NCBI RefSeq assembly: GCF_051486985.1
Contig: NZ_JAHVDV010000024.1
Coordinates: forward strand, 23,075-87,074
Source: CBFFRJ01 sp051486985
GTDB lineage: Bacteria > Pseudomonadota > Gammaproteobacteria > Enterobacterales > Enterobacteriaceae
Reading direction: 5' to 3'
DNA length: 64,000 nt
Below the pieces are notes generated by a model, which saw only the letters and a list, made by a program, of their open reading frames with translations, did not search any database and was not told the origin of the DNA. The position numbers were made by a program, and so were the translations under genes. Shown piece after piece: positions 26,799 to 36,293 of this stretch (the first letter of the stretch is position 1; the number at the start of each line of letters is the position of its first letter).

Positions 26799-28502
26799 AT
26801 GAAATTTATTGGAAAGCTCCTTCTTTTCGTTGTTATCGTCCTGCTGATCGCAGTAGTTGCCTGCTATTTCCTGCTGAAAACGCAGTGGGGTGCAACCCAG
26901 GCCAGTAACTGGATTAACGAAAACAGTGACTATCACCTTACTTTCGATGCCATCGATCACGCGCTTTCTTCGCCGTCCCATGTCCGTTTACGCAATGTGA
27001 ATTTTGGCCGCAAGGGCCAACCCGCGACGCTGGTCGCTAAAGGTGTCGACATCGGCCTGAGCAGCCGCCAGCTTACCGATCCGCTGCATACCGATACCAT
27101 CCTGCTTCAGGATGGCACGCTGAATCTTTCGCCGGCTACCGCGCCTCTGCCCTTCCAGGCTGACCGCCTGCAACTGAGCAATATGGCCTTTAACAGCCCG
27201 GCGACCGGCTGGGATCTCAGCGCCCAGCGCGTGACGGGCGGCGTGAGTCCCTGGCAGCCGGTTGCCGGGAACGTGCTGGGAACGCAGGCGCAAATCCAGA
27301 TGAGCGCGGGCTCCATGACCCTTAACGGCGTGCCCGCCAGCAACGTGTTGATACAGGGGAGCATTGATAAAGGCACGGTGACATTAACCACTCTCGGCGC
27401 AGACATGGCACGTGGTTCGCTCACCGGCAATGCGCGGCGTGACGCAAACGGCGGCTGGGTGGTGGATAACCTGCGTCTGAACGATATACGCCTGCAAAGC
27501 GACAAGTCGCTGACTGACTTTTTCGCCCCACTGACCACCCTGCCGTTGCTGCAAATCGGGCGACTGGACATCACCGATGCGCGCCTGCAAGGTCCCGCAT
27601 GGGCCGTTACCGACCTTGATTTGAGTCTGCGTAACCTGACGCTTGCCAACGGTGACTGGCATACCGATGACGGTCAGTTGTCGATGAACGCCAACGAATT
27701 CATTTACGGCTCACTGCACTTCTTTGACCCCATTCTCAACGCCGATTTCACCCCGCAGGGCATCGCCGTTAAACAGTTCACCACCCGGTGGGAGAACGGC
27801 ATGGTGCGCACCTCAGGCTACTGGGCGCGCAGTGGTAAAGCACTGGTGCTGAACGATGCGGCCATCGTCGGTCTGGAGTACACGCTGCCTGAGACCTGGA
27901 AACAGACCTGGATGGACAGGCTCCCTGACTGGCTGCACAGCGTTGAAGTGAAAAAACTGAGTGCCAGCCGTAATCTGGTCATCGACATCGATCCCACCTT
28001 CCCCTGGCAACTCACCGCCCTTGACGGCTACGGCGCAAACCTGATGCTGGCGCGGGATCGTCAGTGGGGCATCTGGAATGGCAACCTTAAGCTGAATGCC
28101 GCCGCTGCGACCTTTAACCGCGTGGACGTTCGCCGCCCGTCATTAGCGCTGAGCGCCAACAGCAGTACGGTTAATATCACTGAACTGAGCGCCTTTACCG
28201 GCAAAGGGCTGCTTGAAGCGACCGCGGTGGTGGGGCAAACGCCTGAGCGCAGCGTCAACCTCAGCCTTAACGGGCGCGGCGTACCCATGAACGTACTGCA
28301 GGAGTGGGGATGGCCGGTGTTACCGGTCAGCGGTGAGGGTAATTTGCAACTGACGGCCACCGGCCGGGTTCAGGCCGATGCCCCTCTCAAACCCACCGTG
28401 AACGGTGAGCTGTCGGCGGTAAATGCGCAACAGCAGCAGATCAGGCAGAGCATGCGCGGTGGTGTGGTGGCGGGCGCAGACGTCGCCGCGTCACAGCCGT
28501 AG
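26799..28502 (+). CDS. yicH: AsmA family protein YicH
   Basis: YicH has one N-terminal membrane anchor (KLLLFVVIVLLIAVVACYF, about residues 6-24) and a long periplasmic part made of beta-strand repeats, typical of AsmA/TamB-like proteins that form lipid-conducting bridges between membranes. At 567 residues it matches E. coli YicH (569). The start at 26799 gives the anchor directly. The end is rich in Gln and Ala. In E. coli yicI follows immediately; here about 21 kb is inserted. Confidence 0.92.
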   Translation: MKFIGKLLLFVVIVLLIAVVACYFLLKTQWGATQASNWINENSDYHLTFDAIDHALSSPSHVRLRNVNFGRKGQPATLVAKGVDIGLSSRQLTDPLHTDTILLQDGTLNLSPATAPLPFQADRLQLSNMAFNSPATGWDLSAQRVTGGVSPWQPVAGNVLGTQAQIQMSAGSMTLNGVPASNVLIQGSIDKGTVTLTTLGADMARGSLTGNARRDANGGWVVDNLRLNDIRLQSDKSLTDFFAPLTTLPLLQIGRLDITDARLQGPAWAVTDLDLSLRNLTLANGDWHTDDGQLSMNANEFIYGSLHFFDPILNADFTPQGIAVKQFTTRWENGMVRTSGYWARSGKALVLNDAAIVGLEYTLPETWKQTWMDRLPDWLHSVEVKKLSASRNLVIDIDPTFPWQLTALDGYGANLMLARDRQWGIWNGNLKLNAAAATFNRVDVRRPSLALSANSSTVNITELSAFTGKGLLEATAVVGQTPERSVNLSLNGRGVPMNVLQEWGWPVLPVSGEGNLQLTATGRVQADAPLKPTVNGELSAVNAQQQQIRQSMRGGVVAGADVAASQP

Positions 28503-28505
28503 ACC

Positions 28506-28535
28506 AAAAAAAAGGTGCCATCCGGGGATGGCACC
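28506..28535 (-). terminator. Terminator of the minus-strand permease operon
   Basis: On the minus strand GGTGCCATCC and GGATGGCACC form a 10-bp stem with a 2-base centre, followed by eight T residues. The + strand copy has no T tract, so it serves the operon that ends at 28554. Confidence 0.85.
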
Positions 28536-28553
28536 TGTGGTGTTGCTAAACCA

Positions 28554-30152
28554 TCAGACCAGCGGCTCTTTGTCGTTATCAACAGGTGACCAGTCAAGTA
28601 CGCCCTGCTCCCGCACCTGACGCCAGGCGAGGAACGTCAGCATCAGCGTGACCACCCCATAGGCAAAGGTGACCGTTGGCGAGGCGTTCACCGCCATCTG
28701 GTGGCCGTGAATAAAGCCGAAGAAGGAGAGCACCGTGGCCGCTGCGGCATAGACCGCCGCCCAGTTAAAACGTCGATCGATAATAAAGGCCGCAATCGCC
28801 CCCATCATCAGCCCCGCCAGCACCGCGCCGCCACCAGTGGTCGCCATGCCGTTATAGAGCACGCCGTTGTTGGCCATATTGCTCATCACTTCAGCCGGCA
28901 GATTGACGGTATTAGCCCCGGCCGCATTCAGCGCACCGTCCACCTGAGTTTTCGCCCATTCGGCGATGTTCGGCACTAATGCCAGCACAATAGCCGGGGC
29001 GTGGCGTTTTGGGGATACCTGGAACGCCTGTGCGCCGATCACAAGGCCGATGAACAGCAGGATAGGCACAATCGCCACCAGCGGAATGATCGACAGCAGC
29101 AGGGCGGTCAGGCCGAGGAAGCAGACAATCGCCATGCAGATGCCGGTCGCCAGCGAGTAGCCAATACGCCCGCCCATCGCTTTCCAGCCAGGATGACCGA
29201 TATAGACCGCAGGCGGGAACGGTGAGCCGAGCAGTGCGCCCACAATCGCCCCAACACCATCTGCCGCCAGCACCGCACGCAGGTTATAGCTGTCGCCGCC
29301 CACGGCTGCCGACTCGACGTTGTTGAGGATTTCGGTGAAGTTGAAGATGCCCAGAGGGATTGCGGTGACCAGCAGCGGCCAGACCAGCTCAGAGGGCACG
29401 CTGAACACATCGCCCGTCAGCGACGGCAGATGCAGCGCAAAATTGCCCGCCGCCTCTTTAACCGCCGCCGGATTCATGATGTCGCTGAAACCTAAGAAGG
29501 TCGCGCCCCAGCCCAGCACGCACCCGACAATAACCACCGCCAGCCCGCCCGGCAGGCCAAACGGCAGACGCACATTACCGACCCAGTTGAGCAGAATAAT
29601 GGCAAAGCAGATGACCCCAATCCACGCGGTATCAAACATCTGGTAAGCAGGGCGCATGGCGATGAATGCAATGGCAATACCGGCCAGCGTCCCCAGCATG
29701 GCGGCACGCGGGGTGTATTTACGGATAGTCGGACCGACCACCACACCGAGCAGGACAATAACGCCCACGATCATCGCCCAGATAAGCCCAAGCTTCCACG
29801 CCAGCATCCAGTCTTTATGGATGAGCAGTGTGGGCAGCATCACCACAAACACCACGATAAACATATGCGGCACGCTGGGACCATACGGCAGGGCGGTCAC
29901 ATTATTGCGACCCTCACGCCGGGCCAGTCGCCAGGCAAGCCAGGCGTAGAAGAGGTTTCCAAGGGGAAGGGCAATGCCCAGGGCGGGCAGGATACGGCCA
30001 TAAACGGTGGTCGCCGGAATTTGCGCGACGTACAACGCCAGCCCGGAGAGGACCAGCACATTCAATAAGACATTGGTGAACAGACCAAAAAAAGCGTTTA
30101 AATCGCCCGCGACCCAGAGCTGTGGTCGGAAAGCGGTGTTTCCTTGCGCCAT
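28554..30152 (-). CDS. NCS2-like (xanthine/uracil permease superfamily) transporter of the carbamoyl-transfer operon
   Basis: A 532-residue membrane protein with about 12-13 hydrophobic segments. The segment FTEILNNVESAAVGGDSYN followed by GAIVGALLGSPFPPAVYIGHPGW resembles the AzgA-like branch of the xanthine/uracil permease superfamily. The likely role is proton-coupled import of a purine-, pyrimidine- or ureide-like compound. It is the last gene of the minus-strand cluster starting at 35197, 19 bases after the allophanate-hydrolase-like gene. The substrate cannot be read from sequence. A vitamin or sulfate substrate is possible but less likely given the neighbours. Confidence 0.75.
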   Translation of the reverse strand: MAQGNTAFRPQLWVAGDLNAFFGLFTNVLLNVLVLSGLALYVAQIPATTVYGRILPALGIALPLGNLFYAWLAWRLARREGRNNVTALPYGPSVPHMFIVVFVVMLPTLLIHKDWMLAWKLGLIWAMIVGVIVLLGVVVGPTIRKYTPRAAMLGTLAGIAIAFIAMRPAYQMFDTAWIGVICFAIILLNWVGNVRLPFGLPGGLAVVIVGCVLGWGATFLGFSDIMNPAAVKEAAGNFALHLPSLTGDVFSVPSELVWPLLVTAIPLGIFNFTEILNNVESAAVGGDSYNLRAVLAADGVGAIVGALLGSPFPPAVYIGHPGWKAMGGRIGYSLATGICMAIVCFLGLTALLLSIIPLVAIVPILLFIGLVIGAQAFQVSPKRHAPAIVLALVPNIAEWAKTQVDGALNAAGANTVNLPAEVMSNMANNGVLYNGMATTGGGAVLAGLMMGAIAAFIIDRRFNWAAVYAAAATVLSFFGFIHGHQMAVNASPTVTFAYGVVTLMLTFLAWRQVREQGVLDWSPVDNDKEPLV

Positions 30153-30171
30153 GATCCTACTCCTGACGTTA

Positions 30172-30567
30172 TTACTCAGTCATATAGTGGCCGGTATACG
30201 CTCTCCAGCCTCCCAGGGTGGTTATCTCTTTTTGCCCTTCCACCAGCCAGGGTTCGGCCAGTACGCCAAGGACTTCGCTACCGTCACGCAACTCCACTTT
30301 GCCGATACACAACCCGGCAGGCTCTTTTTGTAAAATCTCGCCAAGTCCCGCAGGCGGAACGGCCCAAATCTCCAGCGCAATCGGCCCACCGTCCCCGGGG
30401 GTACGGATCATGCCAGGATGATTATCGTTGATGGTCCAACAGCGGTAGCAGGCGGCGGTAGTGTCTTCCCTGATAAAGTCAGCCTGTGCAGCAATCATAT
30501 TCGGATTGAGCACAAGGCCACGCATTAATGTGCCATTTACTGCGAGTAAGATCTTGTTATTTATCAT
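30172..30567 (-). CDS. Stand-alone allophanate hydrolase C-terminal-domain-like protein
   Basis: A 131-residue protein. The segments LLAVNGTLMRGLVLNPNMI, PALEIWAVPP-like ALEIWAVPPAGLGEIL and GKVELRDGSEVLGVLAE match the small C-terminal domain of AtzF-type allophanate hydrolases. In those enzymes that domain breaks N-carboxycarbamate into carbamate and CO2. No amidase domain is present here. The neighbouring carbamate kinase could use carbamate or carbamoyl phosphate, so a role in the same route is reasonable but inferred. The ATG at 30567 is preferred to an upstream TTG/GTG at 30603, which would overlap the kinase gene. Confidence 0.65.
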   Translation of the reverse strand: MINNKILLAVNGTLMRGLVLNPNMIAAQADFIREDTTAACYRCWTINDNHPGMIRTPGDGGPIALEIWAVPPAGLGEILQKEPAGLCIGKVELRDGSEVLGVLAEPWLVEGQKEITTLGGWRAYTGHYMTE

Positions 30568-30596
30568 AGTATTTTGCTCTGAATAGACTGCCTGTA

Positions 30597-31550
30597 CTAG
30601 CACGTAAAACGGGTTCCGCCCTCGCCACGCAGCGCACGAGCAATACCCTGCGGCGTGGTGATAAGTCCGATGCCCTGCGGTTGACCACGCAGATAGGTCA
30701 GCATCGCCTCAACCTTCGGGGCCATGCTGCCTGCGCCAAACTCACGACTCTGTAGCAAGGTTTCGGCTTCGCTGAGGGAAAGCTGGCTAAGCCAGCGCTG
30801 CTGCGGCGTACCAAAATCAACCGCCACCTGATCAACCCCGGTCGGAATAAGCAGCATCTGCGCGCCCAGTTCACAGGCGAGCAGCGCCGAAGCTCTGTCT
30901 TTATCGATGACGGCCTGCGCGGCAACCAGACTGCCGTCGCTGTCGCGCCAGACAGGGATGCCGCCGCCACCGCAGGCGATGACCAGGACATTTTGTTCAA
31001 GAAGGGTACGAATAATGGGGGTTTCGATAACGTCCAGCGGTGCGGGAGAAGCCACCACACGTCGCCAGCCACGCCCGGCGTCTTCACTAATCTGCCAGCC
31101 CTGCGTGCTGGCAAGACGGGTCGCCGTCTCATGATCCATGTGCGCGCCGATGGGTTTATCTGGCTTCGCAAACGCCGGATCGTTGGGGTCAATGCGCGTC
31201 CGGGTCACCAGCGCAACCACGCTTACCTCCGCCAGCCCCCGCGCGGCCAGCGCATTGCCTAAGGCGTTCTGGAACATAAAGCCCATCGCCCCCTGCGTAT
31301 CTCCCACCGCGTATTCCAGCGGCACGGTCGGGGCGGCCTCTTTCGCCACTTCGCTGCGCCGCAGAATGAACCCCACCTGCGGTCCATTGCCATGCGTCAG
31401 GACAACACGCCAGCCCTCAGCAATCAGCTCCACCACATGCGTGGCGGTCTCCTTTACGGCTTCATACTGCTGCTCAAGGGCGTTTTCACCCGGCGAGCGA
31501 ATAAGCGCGTTGCCGCCGACGGCGACGACAGCGATGCGGCGTCCAGACAT
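30597..31550 (-). CDS. Carbamate kinase
   Basis: Carbamate kinase turns carbamoyl phosphate plus ADP into ATP and carbamate, giving energy from ureide or arginine breakdown. The 317-residue protein begins RRIAVVAVGGNALI and has HGNGPQVGFIL, the ACGGGGIPVW glycine-rich loop and AVIDKDRASALLA. It lies in a run with DUF1116 and FdrA genes, as in the E. coli yahFGHI-type and allantoin loci, so it should accept carbamoyl phosphate from their transferase. It starts 2 bases after the DUF1116 stop. A paralogue name (arcC, yahI, allK/ybcF) cannot be fixed. Confidence 0.92.
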   Translation of the reverse strand: MSGRRIAVVAVGGNALIRSPGENALEQQYEAVKETATHVVELIAEGWRVVLTHGNGPQVGFILRRSEVAKEAAPTVPLEYAVGDTQGAMGFMFQNALGNALAARGLAEVSVVALVTRTRIDPNDPAFAKPDKPIGAHMDHETATRLASTQGWQISEDAGRGWRRVVASPAPLDVIETPIIRTLLEQNVLVIACGGGGIPVWRDSDGSLVAAQAVIDKDRASALLACELGAQMLLIPTGVDQVAVDFGTPQQRWLSQLSLSEAETLLQSREFGAGSMAPKVEAMLTYLRGQPQGIGLITTPQGIARALRGEGGTRFTC

Positions 31551-31552
31551 GG

Positions 31553-32944
31553 TTATCCCCCTTCGGAGAGCGCGGTCAGTCCAGCAATGAAACAGGCCAG
31601 CGGTGCGGTGGTAATGCCCGCACCAATTTGTCCAACCCCGGCCAGCCTGTGGGCAATGCCGGTGTTGATGATAGGAAGAATGTTACTGTCCACGACGCGA
31701 CGGGCGTCAATTCCGCAGCCGCTACCAACAAAATTCAGCGCAGGCAGCGTAAACGCTGGCTGTGTGGTCAGCGTAATTTCATGCATCGCCTGGCTGTGCC
31801 GCACCGCATCGGCCGGGGTGCCGCCAACAAACTTCACAATGGCAGGCGATGCCGCCATCGCAAAACCACCGATACCTGCGGTTTCGGTAATCGCAGAGTC
31901 GCCTAAATCCGCAGCCGCATCGCTGACGCCAAAGCCGGGGAAGAAGAGACCGTTGACCGGGTTAGCCGGTGCCTGGAACCAGCGGTCGCCGGTCCCGGAG
32001 AGGCGAATCCCGAAGTTCACCCCATTGCGCGCCATCACCGTCACCATTGAGCTGTGCGGGACGTTGCTTGCAGCATCCAGCATCGACTTACAGGCGGCCA
32101 TTGAGAGATTAAGAAAGAAGTGGTCGTTAGCGGCAATAAACTCCAGCACCTCCGGCCCGTGCGCAATGCGCGCGAGATCGGGAGCAAGGCGGCGGAACAG
32201 CAGACCGCTCGCCGCCACATTACGGTTGTGGCACTCGTCGCCCATGTGCAGCGCCTGAGCAATAAGCGGCTTAAGTTCAATGTTGCCGCTCATCGCCAGC
32301 GCCTGTTTAAGCGTCGGAGCAAGGACGTCAGCCATCCAGCGCAGGCGGTTGAGCACATCTTCGTGGTTAGCGCCAAAGCGCAGCACTTTGCCCAGGCCTT
32401 CGTTGAAGTTGCAATAAGCGCGATTACCGTGAGTCTTGTTTTCGACCACCCACACCGGCATCGACGGGCTGATAATGCCCGCCATGGGTCCGGTCGCGTG
32501 ATAATGGTGACAGGGCTCCAGCGCGACTTCGCTGTTTGCGGCCATCAGCATGGCCTGCTCAACGCTGTCGGCCCAGCCTTCCAGCACAATGGCACCGGCA
32601 ATCGCGCCCTGCATCGGGCCGCACATATCCGCCCATGCGATGGGCGGACCGGCATGAAGAATTTTACGCGCTGTCGCCAGCGCAGGAATGGCGTCCCGGG
32701 CGGTGGTGATGTCCACCAGCACCGGTTGCGCATCCAGGTAACGCTGAAGCGCAATTTCATTGGCAGCATCGACCCGCGTATCGGCGGTCAGTGTCGCCAG
32801 CATCCAGTTAGCCTTTTCGTCCCCTTCAGCTGCCGGCTGCCATTGCAGATGCAAAACGTCCCCACCGGCATCACGCAGATTATCGGCGAAGCTCTCCAGA
32901 CCGAGATTGATAACGCTAAGTGGTTGTTGAAATAACGACGTCAT
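31553..32944 (-). CDS. DUF1116 family protein (YahG/YlbE/AllG-like carbamoyltransferase subunit)
   Basis: A 463-residue DUF1116 protein, with SVINLGLESFADNLRDAG at the start and CGPMQGAIAGAIVLEGWAD in the middle. Relatives YlbE (AllG) with FdrA (AllF) and YlbF (AllH) have been described as the oxamate carbamoyltransferase that phosphorolyses oxalurate to oxamate and carbamoyl phosphate. Here FdrA lies 3 bases upstream and the DUF2877 partner is divergent at 35436, so all three subunit types are present. The in vivo substrate may be a different carbamoylated amide. Confidence 0.85.
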   Translation of the reverse strand: MTSLFQQPLSVINLGLESFADNLRDAGGDVLHLQWQPAAEGDEKANWMLATLTADTRVDAANEIALQRYLDAQPVLVDITTARDAIPALATARKILHAGPPIAWADMCGPMQGAIAGAIVLEGWADSVEQAMLMAANSEVALEPCHHYHATGPMAGIISPSMPVWVVENKTHGNRAYCNFNEGLGKVLRFGANHEDVLNRLRWMADVLAPTLKQALAMSGNIELKPLIAQALHMGDECHNRNVAASGLLFRRLAPDLARIAHGPEVLEFIAANDHFFLNLSMAACKSMLDAASNVPHSSMVTVMARNGVNFGIRLSGTGDRWFQAPANPVNGLFFPGFGVSDAAADLGDSAITETAGIGGFAMAASPAIVKFVGGTPADAVRHSQAMHEITLTTQPAFTLPALNFVGSGCGIDARRVVDSNILPIINTGIAHRLAGVGQIGAGITTAPLACFIAGLTALSEGG

Positions 32945-32947
32945 ACT

Positions 32948-34495
32948 CTATTTCCGTTGTTGTGCGACAAATGCCGCCAGCCGTGCAGCCTCGATATTAC
33001 TCTCAGCCACCAGTACACCCGCCTGATGCAGACGTGCAATTTGCTGCTGACGATTCTGGGGATCGTCTTCAGTGCCACAAACATGTGCGATCAGTAAAAG
33101 TGTTCGCTGCTGCCGGGCAGCCTCCTGCTGCAGGGTGTCCAGTACCGGCAGCAGCCTGGCGCACGGATCGGCGCTGGCACCGTAGCCCAGGACAATATCG
33201 AACAGCAGGACAGCCGTTGCGGGGTCGCGCCCTTCGGAAAGCAGGCGCGCGTTGCGTAGGGTGGGATCTATCATCGGATGCGGTCGGCCCTGCGTGAATT
33301 CGTCGGCACCCATATCAACCAGACTGTGTCCGTTACCCTGCCCGGGATTTCGCAACGGCTCAGCGCCCTGAACAGGCGCATTAGATTCACAGGTGAGGCC
33401 AGCCGCCAGCAGGGCGAGTTGTGCTTCGTAACAGAATGTGCCACCGGCGAAAACGCCGCGAATGTCTTTTTGTACTGCCGCCATCGTCCCGATTCTGGTG
33501 CGGGCTTCGGCGAGGAGGGATTCCCTGGTATTGGACTCCTGAGGCGCTTTTTTGCCCTCTGACGTGGCTACCGCGACTTCAGCTGCATGGAGCAGGCTGC
33601 GTGCGGGGATAACGCCTTCATATTCTAAGCTGTGGTCTTCGGCGCCGAGAAAATGGACGACAACCGGTTTGCCACTCTGGCGCGCGCTGGCCAGTACTTT
33701 TTGCATAATCCCTGGTGCGGGCGGTTTTGAAATAAGAACAATAAGGGTAGTGTCTGGATCCTCGGCGAGCATACGTATTCCCTGAATCATGCTCAGGCCG
33801 CCGATAGCCTCATGTAAATCTCGTCCGCCCGTGCCGATAGCCTGCGACACGCCCGCGCCGAGATGGTGAATATGACAGCTTACTTCCTGTAAACCGGTGC
33901 CGGAGGCAGCCACCAGGCCTATTGACCCGCGCCGCACCACGTTGGCAAAGCCAAGCGGCATACCGTTAATAATTGCAGTACCGCAGTCCGGCCCCATGAC
34001 CAGCAGTTCATGCTGGCTGGCATAACGTTTAATCGCCGCTTCCTGCTCTTCGGGGACATTGTCGCTAAATAGCATCACGTGGAGGCCCTGGCTCAACGCT
34101 TTCAGGGCTTCTGCCGCCGCGTAACGCCCCGGCACCGAAATCAGGGCGAAGTTGGCCTGCATTTCATCGTGCACTCCCATAGCAATACTGACCGCCGGGC
34201 GGTGCACGTCATTCGATGTTTCCTGCGTTGTCGATGGCCGCAGCAACGAGGCGGCAAGTTCCAGCGCTTGCGCCGCCGTCTCATCTGTCGCGTCGAGCGC
34301 GATCAACAGATCGTTGGGCCGCGCCTCAAGGGTGATCTCCAGACCCGCATCGCGCATACGCTCGAGATTGGCGGGGGTGGCCATCGCCACCGAAGCCTGC
34401 TCAACGCCATCCAGGGCATTCAGTCGGGCGGAGATCTGCATAAGGGAAACGGAGTCCTTATACAGATTCGGGAAACATTGGTAATGCAGTGCCAT
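32948..34495 (-). CDS. FdrA family protein (acyl-CoA synthetase-like carbamoyltransferase subunit)
   Basis: A 515-residue FdrA-type protein with succinyl-CoA-synthetase-like folds: SVPGRYAAAEALKAL, LLVMGPDCGTAIINGMPLG and GLVAASGTGLQEVSCHIHHLGAG, the last holding the conserved loop with His residues. FdrA homologues form the AllF-type part of oxamate carbamoyltransferase. The gene lies between the cysteine hydrolase and DUF1116 genes on the minus strand. Name usage varies (fdrA, yahF, allF); orthology to one of these is not settled from sequence alone. Confidence 0.85.
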   Translation of the reverse strand: MALHYQCFPNLYKDSVSLMQISARLNALDGVEQASVAMATPANLERMRDAGLEITLEARPNDLLIALDATDETAAQALELAASLLRPSTTQETSNDVHRPAVSIAMGVHDEMQANFALISVPGRYAAAEALKALSQGLHVMLFSDNVPEEQEAAIKRYASQHELLVMGPDCGTAIINGMPLGFANVVRRGSIGLVAASGTGLQEVSCHIHHLGAGVSQAIGTGGRDLHEAIGGLSMIQGIRMLAEDPDTTLIVLISKPPAPGIMQKVLASARQSGKPVVVHFLGAEDHSLEYEGVIPARSLLHAAEVAVATSEGKKAPQESNTRESLLAEARTRIGTMAAVQKDIRGVFAGGTFCYEAQLALLAAGLTCESNAPVQGAEPLRNPGQGNGHSLVDMGADEFTQGRPHPMIDPTLRNARLLSEGRDPATAVLLFDIVLGYGASADPCARLLPVLDTLQQEAARQQRTLLLIAHVCGTEDDPQNRQQQIARLHQAGVLVAESNIEAARLAAFVAQQRK

Positions 34496-34534
34496 CTTAA
34501 CTCCTCGAACGAAAGCCTTATGTCCGGCGTCACG

Positions 34535-35197
34535 TCATGGGCGTAGCGCCGAAATGACCGCCGCTGAATCGCTTACCCAGCCAACAATGGCCCCCTGGGC
34601 TTTGATCATCTCCAGCGCCGCTTTGTGAAATTCCGGGAAATAGGAGGCGCAGCAATCTTCCGGGATGACCAGCTCATACCCGCGATCGTTCGCTTCACGC
34701 GCCGTGCTCTGGACGCACACTTCCGTGGTAACGCCGCAGATAATCAGAGAGGTAATACGGTGAGATTGCAGAATGATATGCAGATCGGTGGCATAGAATG
34801 CCCCTTTCCCCGGTTTATCAATAACCGGCTCGCCCGGCAGGGGTGCCAGCTCCGGGATAATGTCGTGGCCTTTCTGGCCGCGGACGAGAATGCGGCCCAT
34901 CGGGCCCTGCTCGCCAATAAAGGTTTTTCCACCACGGGTTCGTTTTGCAGGCAGGCAATCGCTGAGGTCATCCCGGTGACCTTCACGGGTATGGATGACC
35001 AGCAGGCCTGCTTCACGCGCACTTTTTAACAATGCGGCACAAGGTTCAATCGCCCGACGAACAAGAGAGACGTCATTGCCGAGGGCTTCACCAAATCCGC
35101 CGCTTTCGACAAAGTCACGCTGCATATCAATGACCACCAGCGCGGTGGTGTTCGGGTCAAACTGAAAGTCAAAAGGTTGTGCTTTAATCGTGCGCAT
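34535..35197 (-). CDS. Isochorismatase-superfamily cysteine hydrolase
   Basis: A 220-residue cysteine hydrolase with the complete triad: Asp in VVIDMQRDF (about residue 25), Lys in DKPGKGAF and nucleophilic Cys in GVTTEVCVQST. This sub-pattern is shared by ureidoacrylate, biuret and N-carbamoylsarcosine amidohydrolases, which split C-N bonds of ureide or carbamoyl compounds. The open frame reaches 35443, but the ATG at 35197 has AAGGGA 5 bases upstream and begins the conserved fold. It is the first gene of the minus-strand operon and is divergent from the DUF2877 gene. Confidence 0.85.
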   Translation of the reverse strand: MRTIKAQPFDFQFDPNTTALVVIDMQRDFVESGGFGEALGNDVSLVRRAIEPCAALLKSAREAGLLVIHTREGHRDDLSDCLPAKRTRGGKTFIGEQGPMGRILVRGQKGHDIIPELAPLPGEPVIDKPGKGAFYATDLHIILQSHRITSLIICGVTTEVCVQSTAREANDRGYELVIPEDCCASYFPEFHKAALEMIKAQGAIVGWVSDSAAVISALRP

Positions 35198-35435
35198 AAC
35201 GTTCCCTTGTTGATGTTGACTTAAGTGGAGTGTACGGAGTGATAAAGGTATGTGCGCAAAAAGGTTTTCTGTCTCAGCCTCAAAAAAAATGAGCCACCGT
35301 TGCGCAGTGAACGACCATAATGGGTAAATCCTGTACTGCCGCGTCTTTTCCTGCATGACGTGCAGATGCGGCAAAATATGCCCGTGAAAAATAAACGGGC
35401 AACATTGTGATCTTAAACGGATACCAGAAATCACT

Positions 35436-36293
35436 GTGACCACATTACCGGATCCTCAGGCAGCATATCACTGCGATTCGCTGCGATTAACCGCTCCGTT
35501 TGCATTCGGGTTGCGCGTGCACTCCCTCTTTCAGCGCGCCTGTAATTTGCAAACCACCCGGGGCGACCTGTGGGTAATTCAGACGCAGGGAATGCCGCTG
35601 GCACCGGCAGGCATCCTTATTAACCGCCATGACCTGCAACCGCTGTTTCGCGTGGGCGAGCGCCTTTATCTGGACGATGCGGGCAATCTGCGTGGCGAGA
35701 AGATAAAAATGCTGCTGAATAACAGCGTGATGCGCTCAACACGACTTTCTGCCCATTCCGACGGCCCTGCCTGCGCGCAACTGGCGAGGCACATTGCGGC
35801 CTTTTTCGCCCGCCAGCCCGCGAAGGGTATCCGCCTGGCACTGACCGCTGACAACACACTGATGGCTGCCCACGCGGCCCTCATCCACTGGCTGCGCAGC
35901 AGAGAGGGTAACCTTCACGCCATCCTCACTACCTTTATTGGCAGAGGTGAAGGGCTAACACCGGCGGGAGATGATTTTCTGCTGGGGGTGCTGCTGGTCC
36001 TGGCGTGGGCTGAGAAACCTGAAGCTCTACCGTTCAGGGATGCCCTGCCTGGTTTACTCACCCGCACCACCGATATCAGCCGGGCGATGCTGGCACAGGC
36101 GTGCCAGGGGCACTACGGCGAACAACTGCTCGGACTGACCCAGGGTAATGCGCAGACCTGGCCTGGCCTGGTGGCTAAGGTGGCGGATTATGGTCACTCC
36201 TCTGGTCACGATATGCTGGCCGGCATGCTGACGGCCGCGCAGATTTCAGGCGAGAGGGGTGAAAAAACCCCGCTGCACGTCGGGTCGTTTTAA
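35436..36293 (+). CDS. DUF2877 family protein (AllH/YlbF/YahE-like)
   Basis: A 285-residue protein with the DUF2877 signature GRGEGLTPAGDDFLLGVL near residue 170 and GHSSGHDMLAGML at the end. DUF2877 proteins accompany FdrA and DUF1116 and are the third subunit (AllH) of the oxamate carbamoyltransferase. In contrast to its partners it is on the + strand, divergent from the cysteine hydrolase. The frame starts with GTG at 35436 with only a weak ribosome site. Its 3' end overlaps the convergent LysR gene by 48 bases. Confidence 0.8.
   Translation: MTTLPDPQAAYHCDSLRLTAPFAFGLRVHSLFQRACNLQTTRGDLWVIQTQGMPLAPAGILINRHDLQPLFRVGERLYLDDAGNLRGEKIKMLLNNSVMRSTRLSAHSDGPACAQLARHIAAFFARQPAKGIRLALTADNTLMAAHAALIHWLRSREGNLHAILTTFIGRGEGLTPAGDDFLLGVLLVLAWAEKPEALPFRDALPGLLTRTTDISRAMLAQACQGHYGEQLLGLTQGNAQTWPGLVAKVADYGHSSGHDMLAGMLTAAQISGERGEKTPLHVGSF

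Noticed and set aside
35198..35443. N-terminal extension of the cysteine hydrolase to 35443
   Set aside because: The extension has no family homology, overlaps the divergent DUF2877 start, and the ATG at 35197 has a good ribosome site.
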